Assembly (NCBI RefSeq): GCF_023631325.1
Contig: NZ_JALQDG010000003.1
Span: 372,001 to 436,000, forward strand
Source: Caballeronia sp. INDeC2
GTDB taxonomy: Bacteria; Pseudomonadota; Gammaproteobacteria; Burkholderiales; Burkholderiaceae
Reading direction: 5' to 3'
Length of the DNA stretch: 64,000 bases
Under the pieces are notes generated by a model. It searched no databases. It was given only the letters and a program-made list of their open reading frames with translations, and had not been told where the DNA came from. The translations under genes and the position numbers were made by a program. Below are positions 46,114 to 55,232 of the stretch, piece after piece; the first letter of the stretch is position 1; every line of letters starts with the position of its first letter.

Positions 46114-46728
46114 TCACTGTGCGCTCATCATCCGCTCGACGTATCGGGCGATCAGATCGATTTCCAGATTGACCTTCACATCCCTGGAAAGCGCCCTGAG
46201 CGTCGTGACTTGGACAGTATGTGGAATCAGGTTGATGGAAAATTCGCAGCCGTCCGCACGGTCGCTGACGGAATTCACGGTAAGGCTCACGCCGTTCACC
46301 GTCACCGAGCCTTTGTAAGCCAGGTATTTGCCGATGTCCTTCGGCGCGACGATGCGCAGCTCATGCGATTCGCCGACGGGCTCGAACTTCGACACGACGC
46401 CCAGTCCGTCGACGTGGCCGGCAACGAGATGCCCACCGAGCCGGTCGTGCGCGCGCAACGCCTTCTCAAGATTCACGTCGACGCCCGCGGCGCCGAGGCC
46501 GACCGTCTTGTTGAGACTTTCGCGCGACACTTCGACATCGAACGCATCGGCCGACTTCTGGATTACCGTCATGCATGCGCCCTGAATCGCGACGCTGTCG
46601 CCGAGTTCGACATCGGCGAGATCGAGATCGCCCGCGGCGACCGTCAGACGAACGCCCGCTTGCGGCTCCGAACCGAGCGGCGTCACCTTCTCGATGCGGC
46701 CCACCGCCGCGACAATTCCTGTAAACAT
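46114..46728 (-). CDS. ribE: Riboflavin synthase alpha chain
   Basis: Dismutates two lumazines to riboflavin plus the ribityl pyrimidine. 204 residues with two lumazine-binding repeats: [15 protein letters not shown] at the start and [15 protein letters not shown] near 97-111. [19 protein letters not shown] follows in the second barrel. It belongs to the ribD-ribE-ribB-ribH series on the minus strand. Confidence 0.96.
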   Translation of the reverse strand: MFTGIVAAVGRIEKVTPLGSEPQAGVRLTVAAGDLDLADVELGDSVAIQGACMTVIQKSADAFDVEVSRESLNKTVGLGAAGVDVNLEKALRAHDRLGGHLVAGHVDGLGVVSKFEPVGESHELRIVAPKDIGKYLAYKGSVTVNGVSLTVNSVSDRADGCEFSINLIPHTVQVTTLRALSRDVKVNLEIDLIARYVERMMSAQ

Positions 46729-46757
46729 CGGCTTCGTTCCTTGAAATCGGTGTGTGA

Positions 46758-47870
46758 TCAGCTTGCGACATTCGCCTCGGCGAAGCGCGCGAGTATGCGC
46801 AGATCGTCGCCGAGCCGGTCGATGCGATGAAATTTCAGATGCGGCCGCGCGTCGAGCGTGGCGGGCGGCGCGAAGTCGAACATGCCGGGCGCGCTGCCGA
46901 GCAGGCTCGGCGCGAGATAGACCAGCAGTTCGTCGACGCAGCCTTCGCGCAGCAGCGAGCCGTTCAGTTTGTGACCCGCTTCCACGTGCAGCTCGTTGAT
47001 GCCGCGATCGGCGAGCGCAGTGAGCATTGCGGGCAGATCGACCTTGCCGTGCTCGTTCGACAGTTCGATCAGGTCCGCGCCTTTCTCACGCAGCGCGTCG
47101 ATGCGCGCGGGATCGGCGTCGGCGGCATGGAAGATCCACGGCGGCGCGCCGTCGAGAATGCGCGCTTCGTTCGGCACGTCGAGACGGCTGTCGATCAAGA
47201 CGCGTTGCGGCTGGCGCGGCGTGTCGACCGCGCGCACCGTCAGTTGCGGATCGTCCTCGCGCACCGTGCCGATGCCCGTCAGGATCGCGCAGGCGCGGGC
47301 GCGCCACGCGTGGCCGTCGGCGCGTGCGTCCTCGCCGGTGATCCACTGGCTTTCGCCGGTCGGCAGGCCGGTGCGGCCGTCGAGCGTGGCCGCGACTTTC
47401 ATGCGCACCCACGGACGGCGGCGCGTCATGCGAGACACGAAGCCGATGTTCATCTCGTGCGCCTCGTTCGCGAGCAGCCCGCAACGCACGTCGATGCCCG
47501 CATCGCGCAGCATCGTGAGGCCGCGACCGGACACGGACGGGTTCGGATCTTCCATCGCGGCGATCACTTTCTCGACGCGCGCATCGATGAGCGCGTGCGC
47601 GCACGGCGGCGTGCGCCCGAAATGGCTGCACGGTTCGAGCGACACATACGCCGTCGCGCCGCGCGGATCCTTGCCGCGCGAACGGGCGTCTTTCAGCGCC
47701 TGTACTTCGGCGTGATCCTGGCCGGCAGGCTGCGTGTAGCCCATGCCGATCACTTCGCCGTTCTTGACGAGCACGCAGCCGACGCGAGGATTCGGCGTCG
47801 TCGTGTACATGCCCTTCGAGGCGAGCGCGAGCGCGCGCTCCATATACGTGAAGTCGGTTTGCGAGAACAT
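46758..47870 (-). CDS. ribD: Bifunctional diaminohydroxyphosphoribosylaminopyrimidine deaminase / 5-amino-6-(5-phosphoribosylamino)uracil reductase
   Basis: 370 residues. N-terminal zinc deaminase: DHAEVQALKDAR (His and catalytic Glu near 52-54) and SLEPCSHFGRTPPC (zinc Cys pair near 78-87). The C-terminal reductase domain begins near 148 (RPWVRMKVAATLDGRTG) and includes ELHVEAGHKLNGSLL. It starts 18 bases after the hemL stop codon, so hemL and ribD may share a transcript. Confidence 0.96.
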   Translation of the reverse strand: MFSQTDFTYMERALALASKGMYTTTPNPRVGCVLVKNGEVIGMGYTQPAGQDHAEVQALKDARSRGKDPRGATAYVSLEPCSHFGRTPPCAHALIDARVEKVIAAMEDPNPSVSGRGLTMLRDAGIDVRCGLLANEAHEMNIGFVSRMTRRRPWVRMKVAATLDGRTGLPTGESQWITGEDARADGHAWRARACAILTGIGTVREDDPQLTVRAVDTPRQPQRVLIDSRLDVPNEARILDGAPPWIFHAADADPARIDALREKGADLIELSNEHGKVDLPAMLTALADRGINELHVEAGHKLNGSLLREGCVDELLVYLAPSLLGSAPGMFDFAPPATLDARPHLKFHRIDRLGDDLRILARFAEANVAS

Positions 47871-47888
47871 CGGCGCGGTCCGCGAGCG

Positions 47889-49172
47889 TCAGGCGGCGAG
47901 CGACGCGAACGCGCCGCGCGCGGCGTCGAGGGTCGCGTCGATCACGGCGTCGTCGTGCGCGCTCGACACGAAGCCCGCCTCGAACGCCGAGGGCGCGAAA
48001 TACACGCCCGCGTCGAGCATCGCGTGGAAGAACGCGTTGAAGCGCTGCGTGTCGCCCTGCTGGATCTGCGCGAAGCTGCCCGGCACGCGGTCCATGAAAT
48101 ACAGGCCGAACATGCCGCCGATCGAGTCGGCGGAGAAGGGCACTTTCGCATCGCGAGCAGCGGCGCCGAGGCCGTCGACGAGCTTGCGCGTCTGCTTGGC
48201 GAGATCGTCGTAGAAACCGCGGCGCTGGATCAGTTGCAGTGTCTTCAGGCCCGCGGCCACGGCGATCGGATTGCCCGACAGCGTGCCTGCCTGATACACG
48301 CCGCCGAGCGGCGCGAGATGAGCCATGATGTCGCGCCGTCCGCCGAACGCCGCCGCCGGCATGCCGCCGCCGATGACCTTGCCGAGACACGTGAGATCCG
48401 GCTTGATGCCGTAGACCTCTTGCGCGCCGCCGAGCGCGACGCGGAAACCGCACATCACTTCGTCGAAGATCAGCACCGCGCCGTACTCGGTGCAGCGCTC
48501 GCGCAGCGCGTTGAGGAATTCGGGCGTCGCGCGCACGAGATTCATGTTGCCCGCGACCGGCTCGACGATCACCGACGCGATTTCCGATCCGAACGCCTTG
48601 AACGCTTCGTCGAGCTGCTCGACGTTGTTGTACTCGAGCACGGTCGTGTGTTTCGCGATGTCGGCGGGCACGCCCGCAGACGTCGGATTGCCGAACGTCA
48701 GCAGGCCGGAACCGGCTTTCACGAGCAGGCTGTCCGCGTGGCCGTGATAGCAGCCCTCGAACTTGATGATGCGGCTGCGGTTCGTGAAGCCGCGCGCGAG
48801 GCGCAGCGCGCTCATCGTCGCTTCGGTGCCGGAGGACACCATGCGCACCTGTTCGATCGACGGCACGAGCTTGCAGATTTCCTCGGCGATCTCGATTTCG
48901 GCTTCCGTCGGCGCGCCGAAGGAAAAGCCGTCCGCGAGCACGCGCTGCACGGCCTCGAGCACTTCGGGATGGACGTGGCCGAGGATCATCGGGCCCCACG
49001 AGCCGATGTAGTCGATATAGCGCTTGCCGTCCGCATCCCAAAAATAGGCGCCTTGCGCGCGCTCGATGAAACGCGGCGTGCCGCCGACCGAGCGGAACGC
49101 GCGCACCGGCGAATTCACGCCGCCGGGAATGGTTCGCTGGGCGCGTTCGAAGAGAACTTGATTCTTGGACAT
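47889..49172 (-). CDS. hemL: Glutamate-1-semialdehyde 2,1-aminomutase
   Basis: PLP enzyme making 5-aminolevulinate from glutamate semialdehyde (C5 heme pathway). 427 residues. Class III transaminase features are [18 protein letters not shown] near 53-70, [18 protein letters not shown] near 116-133, [13 protein letters not shown] near 238-250 and the PLP Lys in [17 protein letters not shown] near 266. The N-terminal [19 protein letters not shown] is specific to HemL. Confidence 0.97.
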   Translation of the reverse strand: MSKNQVLFERAQRTIPGGVNSPVRAFRSVGGTPRFIERAQGAYFWDADGKRYIDYIGSWGPMILGHVHPEVLEAVQRVLADGFSFGAPTEAEIEIAEEICKLVPSIEQVRMVSSGTEATMSALRLARGFTNRSRIIKFEGCYHGHADSLLVKAGSGLLTFGNPTSAGVPADIAKHTTVLEYNNVEQLDEAFKAFGSEIASVIVEPVAGNMNLVRATPEFLNALRERCTEYGAVLIFDEVMCGFRVALGGAQEVYGIKPDLTCLGKVIGGGMPAAAFGGRRDIMAHLAPLGGVYQAGTLSGNPIAVAAGLKTLQLIQRRGFYDDLAKQTRKLVDGLGAAARDAKVPFSADSIGGMFGLYFMDRVPGSFAQIQQGDTQRFNAFFHAMLDAGVYFAPSAFEAGFVSSAHDDAVIDATLDAARGAFASLAA

Positions 49173-49322
49173 GGATGAGGGCCTGCGCTGAAAATGGAAG
49201 CGGGGAGTCGCGAAGGGCGGACCGGCTCGAGCGGCGACGAGCGCGGCGTGCAGGACGCGGTCCGGCGCGAAGAAACGTTGCTGAAATTGTACCGGAGTCG
49301 TTGCAAACGGGCGGTGTCGCGC

Positions 49323-49853
49323 CTAGGTCGCGGGTGCTCGTTTCGCGGGTTTGCGCGTGACGCGGACGCTCGCTTCGCCGGGCATCGCGGGCGCGGACGG
49401 CGCGGGAGGCCGCGAGCGCCGTCCGGTTCGCTCGGTCCAGAGCTTTTCCAGCGCGCCCTCGGCCATCGGCTTGATGAGCGTGCCGGACATCTGCGCGTCC
49501 CACGTCTGCACGGAGAACGGATGCGCCCGCAATTCGTCGCGCGTGACGACGACCTCTTCGTGCGCATCGACGAGCCAGTCGTACACGAAGTCGATGCACA
49601 GCCGATAGCCGCGCTTGGCTTCGGCGTCGGGCACTTCGTACGGCGCGCGCGTCACCCAGCCGGACGCGAACACGCCCTTCGGTTCCTGCGACACGCGATG
49701 CACGAACACGCGATCGCCCGGCAAGAGCCCGCGCGCGGTCCCGCAGCCCCACACGTCGGCGACGGCTTCGCCCGTGGCCACGCGCCGCGCGAAGTCGGGC
49801 AACTCGGGCCACGGCCACTTTTTGGGGCTCCAGATCAGCAGAAAGGCGGTCAT
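49323..49853 (-). CDS. Stand-alone EVE/PUA-like domain protein
   Basis: 176 residues. The N-terminal MTAFLLIWSPKKWPWPELPDF, followed by GDRVFVHRVSQEPKGVFASGWVTRAPYE, resembles the EVE-like domain found in front of HNH nucleases in some restriction-type proteins, which are thought to read modified bases. No HNH domain is present: after about 145 there is only a Pro/Arg/Ala-rich tail. It may be a modified-base or RNA-binding reader; the assignment is by pattern memory only. Upstream of hemL by 150 bases. Confidence 0.6.
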   Translation of the reverse strand: MTAFLLIWSPKKWPWPELPDFARRVATGEAVADVWGCGTARGLLPGDRVFVHRVSQEPKGVFASGWVTRAPYEVPDAEAKRGYRLCIDFVYDWLVDAHEEVVVTRDELRAHPFSVQTWDAQMSGTLIKPMAEGALEKLWTERTGRRSRPPAPSAPAMPGEASVRVTRKPAKRAPAT

Positions 49854-49935
49854 CGGATCGATGAAAAGAGAACCAAGCGAACGATGAGCTTATCGCAAGC
49901 AGGCGAACAGGGCCGGATCGCGGCGGGGCGTCGCG

Positions 49936-49941
49936 TACAAT
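49936..49941 (+). promoter_or_regulatory. Candidate -10 box of the MFS exporter gene
   Basis: TACAAT about 55 bases before the chosen ATG; no clear -35 element at 16-18 bases. Confidence 0.35.
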
Positions 49942-49996
49942 GATCGCTCGCGCGGCGCGAAGCCGCGTCGCATCCACATCCCCTTCTGCGAACTCC

Positions 49997-51208
49997 ATGT
50001 CCGACACCATCCGTCGCCGGCCCGATGGCCGGCTGATCTTGTTGCTCGGCGCGCTCGCTGCGTGCGGCCCGCTGTCGATCGACATGTATCTGCCGAGCCT
50101 GCCTTCGCTCGCCGCCTCGTTCGGCACGAGCCCGGCGGCCGCGCAAAGCACGCTCACGAGTTTCATGTTCGGCTTCTCGTTCGGCATGCTGCTCTATGGC
50201 CCGATGTCCGACGCCTATGGCCGCCGGCCCGTCCTGCTCGGCGGCATCGCGTTGTATGCGCTCGCGAGCATCGGTTGCGCGGCGGCGCTTTCCATCGATG
50301 CGCTCGTCCTCGTGCGCTTTCTGCAGGCGCTCGGCGCGGGCGCGGCATCGGTGCTCGCGCGCGCCATCGCCCGCGACGCGCACGAACCGACCGACGCCGC
50401 CCGCGTGCTGTCGATGCTGTCCATCGTCACGTCGATCGGGCCGTTGCTCGCGCCGTTGATCGGCGGGCAATTGCTGCTGCTCGGCGGCTGGCGCGTCGTG
50501 TTCGTCGCGCTCACGCTCTTCGGCCTGACCTGCGCGGTGACCGCCTTTCTGCGCGTGCCCGAAACCTGGCCGAAGGAGAAGCGCGCGAGCGCGGCGGTCG
50601 GCAAGTCGTTCGCCGCGTATGGGCATCTGCTGACCGATGCCGTCACTTGGGGACACATGATGTGCGGCGGCATGGCGTTCGCGTCGATGTTCGCGTACAT
50701 CACCGCGACGCCTTTCGTCTATATCGATTATTTCCACGTGAAGCCGCAGTACTACGGGCTGCTGTTCGGGCTGAACATCGTCGGGATCATCGCGGGGAAT
50801 GTGCTCAACACGAAGTTCGTCGGCCGCGTTGGCGCAATGAAGATGATCTCCGCGGCGTCGTTCGTGAGTATCGCGGCGGCCCTCGCGGTCGCGCTCGTGT
50901 CGCTGACGGGCTGGGGCGGCTTGTGGTCGATTGTCGCGACGCTGTTTTTCGTCGTCGGCGTGGTCGGCTTATTGTCGGCCAATTGCACGACCGAGCTGAT
51001 GCACCGCTATCCGCGCAACGCGGGCGCGGCCGCCGCCGTCTTCGGCGCGATGCAGCTTGCGCTCGGCGCGCTCGCGAGCCTCGCGGTCGGGCTTTTTCAC
51101 GATGTATCGCCGCACGGCATGGGCATCGTGATCGGCGTATCCGGCGTGTTGACCTTCGCCGGGCGCACGCTCGTGTTGCGCTCGCATGCGGTGCCCGTGA
51201 AAGTCTGA
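49997..51208 (+). CDS. MFS multidrug efflux transporter, Bcr/CflA family
   Basis: 403 residues with 12 predicted transmembrane segments. The N-terminal LGALAACGPLSIDMYLPSLP is the hallmark of the Bcr/CflA (drug:H+ antiporter 1) group, and the MFS motif A appears as GPMSDAYGRRPVLLGG near 73-88. The start at ATG 49997 (MSDTIRRRPDGR) leaves the TACAAT box as a sensible promoter; an upstream ATG at 49940 would overlap that box. Likely drug or sulfonamide/bicyclomycin-type export, inferred from family. Confidence 0.9.
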   Translation: MSDTIRRRPDGRLILLLGALAACGPLSIDMYLPSLPSLAASFGTSPAAAQSTLTSFMFGFSFGMLLYGPMSDAYGRRPVLLGGIALYALASIGCAAALSIDALVLVRFLQALGAGAASVLARAIARDAHEPTDAARVLSMLSIVTSIGPLLAPLIGGQLLLLGGWRVVFVALTLFGLTCAVTAFLRVPETWPKEKRASAAVGKSFAAYGHLLTDAVTWGHMMCGGMAFASMFAYITATPFVYIDYFHVKPQYYGLLFGLNIVGIIAGNVLNTKFVGRVGAMKMISAASFVSIAAALAVALVSLTGWGGLWSIVATLFFVVGVVGLLSANCTTELMHRYPRNAGAAAAVFGAMQLALGALASLAVGLFHDVSPHGMGIVIGVSGVLTFAGRTLVLRSHAVPVKV

Positions 51209-51230
51209 GCGCCGCGCTTTCCGTCCGCGC

Positions 51231-51260
51231 AAAAGAAAAAACCTCGCGCGAGGGCGAGGT
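51231..51260 (-). terminator. Minus-strand Rho-independent terminator
   Basis: 7-bp stem ACCTCGC/GCGAGGT (51241-51247 with 51254-51260), followed on the minus strand by TTTTTCTTTT (51240-51231). No minus-strand protein gene ends within 400 bases, so it ends either the prolyl oligopeptidase 3' UTR or an independent RNA. Confidence 0.8.
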
Positions 51261-51577
51261 CGGAACTTGATGCTCATTGGGTCCTTGCAGGAGTACGCCT
51301 GGGTCAAAGGTGTGTACCGAGTCGAAGGCCGTTTTATGTGAGATCGGTCGAATCCTTGGGTCAAAAGGTGAAAGACCGTTCATGTGGGACTGCGGCAGGG
51401 GTCGATAAGCAATGTCCTCGTGTCGATGATCGGGTGAGCCAGGGTCAAAGGTGTTCCGATCGGGTTGCTTCGGTCAGTGAATATTCCCTGTTTGCCGGGC
51501 CCGCGCTCCACAACGCTGGCTTTACTCGCTTGCCGGTTTTGTCGACGAAACCGGCTTACGTGCTGCAACAAGGAATG
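51235..51577 (-). ncRNA. Candidate structured small RNA with three looped anti-Shine-Dalgarno-like repeats
   Basis: Read on the minus strand, the motif ACCTTT(T)GACCC occurs three times (at plus coordinates 51453-51442, 51370-51358 and 51312-51301). Each copy lies in the loop of a hairpin whose stem is unrelated in sequence: GATCGG/CCGATC (51428-51461), CGGTC/GACCG (51345-51378) and GGTAC/GTACT (51292-51318). A fourth hairpin (51532-51555) lies at the 5' side and a terminator at the 3' end. TATAGT (51589-51584) could be its -10 box. It could instead be a 3'-UTR-derived RNA from the upstream peptidase gene. The loops are complementary to AAAGGU-type ribosome binding sites. Confidence 0.5.
51301..51453. 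repeat. Three dispersed direct repeats GGGTCAAA(A)GGTG
   Basis: Copies at 51301-51312, 51358-51370 and 51442-51453, with starts spaced 57 and 84 bases apart. The middle copy has one extra A. Flanks are not conserved apart from forming stems. Confidence 0.85.
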
Positions 51578-51689
51578 CTTGTCACTATATTTGTCCGAGG
51601 CGGGCCGATGTATCGATGGAATTCGAATCCGAAATTTCCCTGCCTTTCACGCGCGAAACGGACTGTTTCGCGACAAGAGCACCGACTCG

Positions 51690-53810
51690 TCAGACGAGCG
51701 GCCCGATCGTCGATGCGAGGAACGTGAACGCGGCCGCTTCCGCCTGCGCGACCGCTTCCGGCTCGACCCCCGCGCCGTGGCCGCCTTCGCCGGTTTCCTG
51801 ATACCAGACGTTCGCATGACCTTGCGCCTGCATCTTCGCCGCCATCTTGCGCGCGTGGCCGGGATGCACGCGATCGTCGCTCGTCGATGACGTGAAAAGC
51901 GCCGGCGGATACGCGACATCCGCCTTCACGTTCTGATACGGCGAGTAGGCCATCAGATGACGCAGATCGCCGGCGTCGTCGGGATCGCCGTATTCGTCGA
52001 TCCACGATGCGCCTTGCAGCAGCAAGTGAAAGCGCGCCATGTCGAGCAATGGCACTTCCGACAGCACCGCGCCGAAAAGCTCGGGCCGCTGCACCATGCA
52101 GACACCCGTGAGCAGGCCGCCGTTGCTGCCGCCGCGGATCGCCAGTTGCTTCGCCGTGGTGACGCCCGAAACGATGAGCGCCTCGGCCACCGCGTTGAAA
52201 TCGTCGAAGGAAATCTGGCGATTCTCGCGCAGCGCCGCCTGATGCCACGCGGGGCCGAACTCGCCGCCGCCGCGAATGTTCGCGACCGCGTAAAGCCCGC
52301 CGCGCTCCAGCCACGCGATGCCGGTCGTCGCGTCGTAGCCGGGATCGAGCGCGACTTCGAAGCCGCCATAGCCGTAGAGCAGACAAGGGCGCGCGTCCGT
52401 GCGCGTGTCGACGTCGCGTCCGATCAGCCAGTAGGGAATGCGCTCGCCGTCTTGCGCGATCGCGTGGCGGCGCACGGCCGAGAGGCCCGTCGCATCGAAC
52501 TGCGCGGGAAGACGCGCGAGCAGTTGCCACGGCGTGTCGCTCGCGAGATCCGCGTGATACAGCGACGGCGGCATCAGAAAGTGCTCGACGTGGATGAGCA
52601 CCGTGTCGTCGCGCTCGCTGTCGACGGAATCGACCCAGGACTGGCTCGCGTCCGGCAGCGCGAAGTCGCGCGATTGCCACGCCTCGTCGGGCATGACGGG
52701 TGTTATGGGCGGGCGCAGCAGCGTGACGCGCGGCGCGCCGTCGTCCATCTGCGAGACGATCAGCCAGTGCTTCGTGAAGTCGATGCCCGCGAGCACGAGG
52801 CGCTCGGACGGCGTGAAGAGCGCGGTGAACTGGCGCGAGCCCGCGAGAAACGCGTCGCGCCGGATGACAGTCAGTGTGCCGGGCGCGTGGCGCCGGCCGC
52901 CCGCGTTCCAGAACTTGCGCGGCGTCACGAAGAGCCAGCCGTTCCAGTGCTCGATTTCCGCATGCGCCGGCAGGTCGTACTGGCGCCATTCGTTCGACTT
53001 CTCATCGAGCCAGTAATTGAGCGTGTCGTAGAACGTCACTGCGCGCGAGGCCAGATGCAGCTTTTCGAGCGGATCGTAGTCCACGCCCGCCGACACGTCG
53101 CGCCGGTTGCCTTCGAACACGACGGGCGCATCGGCGAGCGGCGTGCCGCGCTTCCAGCGCCGCGACTCGCGCGGAAAGCCCGATGTCGTAAGGGCGGGGC
53201 GCGGGTTCGTTTTGCTGTCGTCCCAGCCGACATAGACCGTGTCGCGATCGATCCACGAAATATCGTGCTTGCCGACATCGGGCAGCACGAAACCGTCCGC
53301 GACGAAGCGCTTCGACGCGATATCGAACTCGCGCACCGTGCATGCGTCCGAGCCGCCCGGCGACAGGCTCACGAGCGCGCGATCGTAATCGGGGTAGAGC
53401 ATGTCGAAGTCGGCGAGCGCCCAGCGGGTGTCGTCGCGCTCGTCCGTGTTGAGGTCGAGCGCGTCGACGTCGAGGATCGTTTCCCAGACCGGCGCGCCCG
53501 CGAGCCATGCGCTCCACGGCGTGCGGCGCACGATGCCGAGCGGATGCGCGTCGTCCTGCCAGGTGTTGTAGGCCCAGTCGCCATAGCGCGAGCACGACAT
53601 GATGCGATCCTGCGACGTGTACGCCTTTTCGAGCCTTTCGGCGAGCGCGCGCGCTTCGGGCGTGTTGCCGAATGCGGCTTCGGTGCGGCGGTTCTGGCTA
53701 TCGACCCAGGCTTGCACGCGGGCGTCGTCGAGCGCTTCGAGGCCGATGAAGGGGTCGGGTGCGTCCGACGGAGTCCAGGCGAGTTCGGGATGCGAGGTGA
53801 GAAGTGTCAT
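51690..53810 (-). CDS. Prolyl oligopeptidase family serine peptidase (S9A)
   Basis: 706 residues: an N-terminal beta-propeller (about 65-430) gating a C-terminal alpha/beta-hydrolase. Nucleophile Ser in AIRGGSNGGLLTG near 545, Asp in TSSTSDDRVHPGHARKM near 630 and His in GEGGHGAGVEPEA near 667. It cuts short Pro-containing peptides after proline, probably in the cytoplasm, as no signal peptide is seen. The start is ATG 53810 (MTLLTSHPELAW); the open frame to 53855 is not supported. Its 3' flank holds the candidate RNA at 51235-51577. Confidence 0.93.
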   Translation of the reverse strand: MTLLTSHPELAWTPSDAPDPFIGLEALDDARVQAWVDSQNRRTEAAFGNTPEARALAERLEKAYTSQDRIMSCSRYGDWAYNTWQDDAHPLGIVRRTPWSAWLAGAPVWETILDVDALDLNTDERDDTRWALADFDMLYPDYDRALVSLSPGGSDACTVREFDIASKRFVADGFVLPDVGKHDISWIDRDTVYVGWDDSKTNPRPALTTSGFPRESRRWKRGTPLADAPVVFEGNRRDVSAGVDYDPLEKLHLASRAVTFYDTLNYWLDEKSNEWRQYDLPAHAEIEHWNGWLFVTPRKFWNAGGRRHAPGTLTVIRRDAFLAGSRQFTALFTPSERLVLAGIDFTKHWLIVSQMDDGAPRVTLLRPPITPVMPDEAWQSRDFALPDASQSWVDSVDSERDDTVLIHVEHFLMPPSLYHADLASDTPWQLLARLPAQFDATGLSAVRRHAIAQDGERIPYWLIGRDVDTRTDARPCLLYGYGGFEVALDPGYDATTGIAWLERGGLYAVANIRGGGEFGPAWHQAALRENRQISFDDFNAVAEALIVSGVTTAKQLAIRGGSNGGLLTGVCMVQRPELFGAVLSEVPLLDMARFHLLLQGASWIDEYGDPDDAGDLRHLMAYSPYQNVKADVAYPPALFTSSTSDDRVHPGHARKMAAKMQAQGHANVWYQETGEGGHGAGVEPEAVAQAEAAAFTFLASTIGPLV

Positions 53811-54014
53811 GCGGGGCGGGCCAATCGAAATGCAAAACGCCGATTGTGCCTGCAATGGAGCACAGCGGGTATCGCGCCGATCTGGAGCCTGTCAGGCACG
53901 TTCAATGACTAATGCTTGGCCGGTGAATGTGTCGGGCTTCTTTGGATGGCCTGATTTCGACATGCAAACGGGATCCGGCGAAAGCCCAGACGATCCGAAC
54001 CGACCCCACCCCGT

Positions 54015-54044
54015 AAAAAAAAACGCCACGGCTGACCGTGGCGT
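54015..54044 (-). terminator. Terminator of the sugar ABC transporter operon
   Basis: 9-bp stem ACGCCACGG/CCGTGGCGT with a CTGA loop; nine A on the plus strand give a T-run for the minus-strand operon. The stem sequence is nearly the same as that of the uppP/trmB terminator. Confidence 0.9.
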
Positions 54045-54067
54045 CTGACATCGATCAAACAGCAAAC

Positions 54068-55186
54068 TCAAGCCAGCCGTTCTTCCGTCTGCGGATCGAA
54101 CAACACGGCCTTCGACACATCGAACAGCAGCGTCATGTTCGACGTCGGCTGCGGATTCGACGCCGGGTGCACGCGCGAGACGATGCGCTTGCCGTTCACC
54201 TGCGCGAACACGAGCGTGTCCGGGCCGGTCGGCTCGATCACGTCGACGCGCACCTCCACCGGCTGCAGGCTCGAATCCGACACGTCGTGCGCGCTGCGCG
54301 AATCGGTGATGCGCTCGGGGCGCAGGCCGAGAATCACGTCCTGACCGACGTTGCCACGCAGACGGCCCGCGTCGAACGGCAGATTCAATACCTTCTGCGC
54401 GATGCCGGTATCGAGCTGCAAACCGACGCCCGAGCCCGCTTCGACGAGCTTGCCGCCGATGAAGTTCATCGGCGGCGCACCGATGAAGCCCGCGACGAAG
54501 AGGTTGGACGGCGAATCGTAGATTTCCTGCGGCGCGCCAAACTGCTGCACGATGCCGTCCTTCATCACCGCGATGCGGTCGCCGAGCGTCATCGCTTCGA
54601 TCTGATCGTGCGTCACGTAGACGATCGTCGTGCCGAGGCGCTGATGCAGCAGCTTGATCTCCGAGCGCATCTCGATACGCAGCTTCGCGTCGAGGTTCGA
54701 GAGCGGCTCGTCGAACAGGAACATCACGGGATCGCGCGCGAGCGCACGGCCCATCGCGACGCGCTGACGCTGACCGCCCGACAGTTGCCCTGGCTTGCGA
54801 TCGAGCAGATGACCGATCTGCAGCGTCTCCGATACGCGATCGACGATCTTCTTCTGCTCGTCCTTCGGCACCTTGCGGATGTTCAGGCCGAACGAGATGT
54901 TGTCGCGCACGCTCATCGAAGGGTAGAGCGCGTAGGACTGGAACACCATCGCGATGTCGCGATCCTTCGGCGAGAGGTTATTGACCGTCTTGCCGTCGAT
55001 CATGATGTCGCCGCGCGTCACGGTCTCGAGACCCGCGATCATGTTGAGCAAGGTCGATTTGCCGCAGCCCGAGCCGCCGACGAGGATCAGGAACTGACCG
55101 TCCTCGATGTCGATGTTGACGCCCTTGAGAACCGGCACCCCGTTCGGGTAGGTCTTGTACACGTCACGGATGGAAAGGCTTGCCAT
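54068..55186 (-). CDS. Sugar ABC transporter ATP-binding protein (MsmK/UgpC/MalK type)
   Basis: 372 residues. Walker A GGSGCGKSTLLNM near 37-49, signature LSGGQRQRVAMGRAL near 134-148, Walker B MFLFDEPLSNLD near 154-165, and the switch His in YVTHDQIEAM. The C-terminal TOBE/MalK-like regulatory domain follows (about 240-372). Last gene of the operon SBP-permease-permease-ATPase on the minus strand. It energises import of a sugar, probably glucose given the divergent zwf-pgl-glk genes. Confidence 0.93.
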   Translation of the reverse strand: MASLSIRDVYKTYPNGVPVLKGVNIDIEDGQFLILVGGSGCGKSTLLNMIAGLETVTRGDIMIDGKTVNNLSPKDRDIAMVFQSYALYPSMSVRDNISFGLNIRKVPKDEQKKIVDRVSETLQIGHLLDRKPGQLSGGQRQRVAMGRALARDPVMFLFDEPLSNLDAKLRIEMRSEIKLLHQRLGTTIVYVTHDQIEAMTLGDRIAVMKDGIVQQFGAPQEIYDSPSNLFVAGFIGAPPMNFIGGKLVEAGSGVGLQLDTGIAQKVLNLPFDAGRLRGNVGQDVILGLRPERITDSRSAHDVSDSSLQPVEVRVDVIEPTGPDTLVFAQVNGKRIVSRVHPASNPQPTSNMTLLFDVSKAVLFDPQTEERLA

Positions 55187-55232
55187 GTGAATCCTCTATA
55201 TCTCTGTCGGACAACGCCCGCTTGTTGTCCGG

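Larger units (their letters stand above)
51209..51689. other. Intergenic region between converging genes, carrying a structured minus-strand element
   Basis: No protein gene supported. It carries three copies of a 12-13-base repeat, three hairpins around them, a further 8-bp hairpin (51532-51555) and a minus-strand terminator (51231-51260); see the separate entries. Confidence 0.6.

Noticed and set aside
47086..50187. 1033-codon minus-strand open frame over hemL, ribD and upstream
   Set aside because: Out-of-frame shadow; Arg-rich with no domain, while hemL and ribD are intact in another frame.
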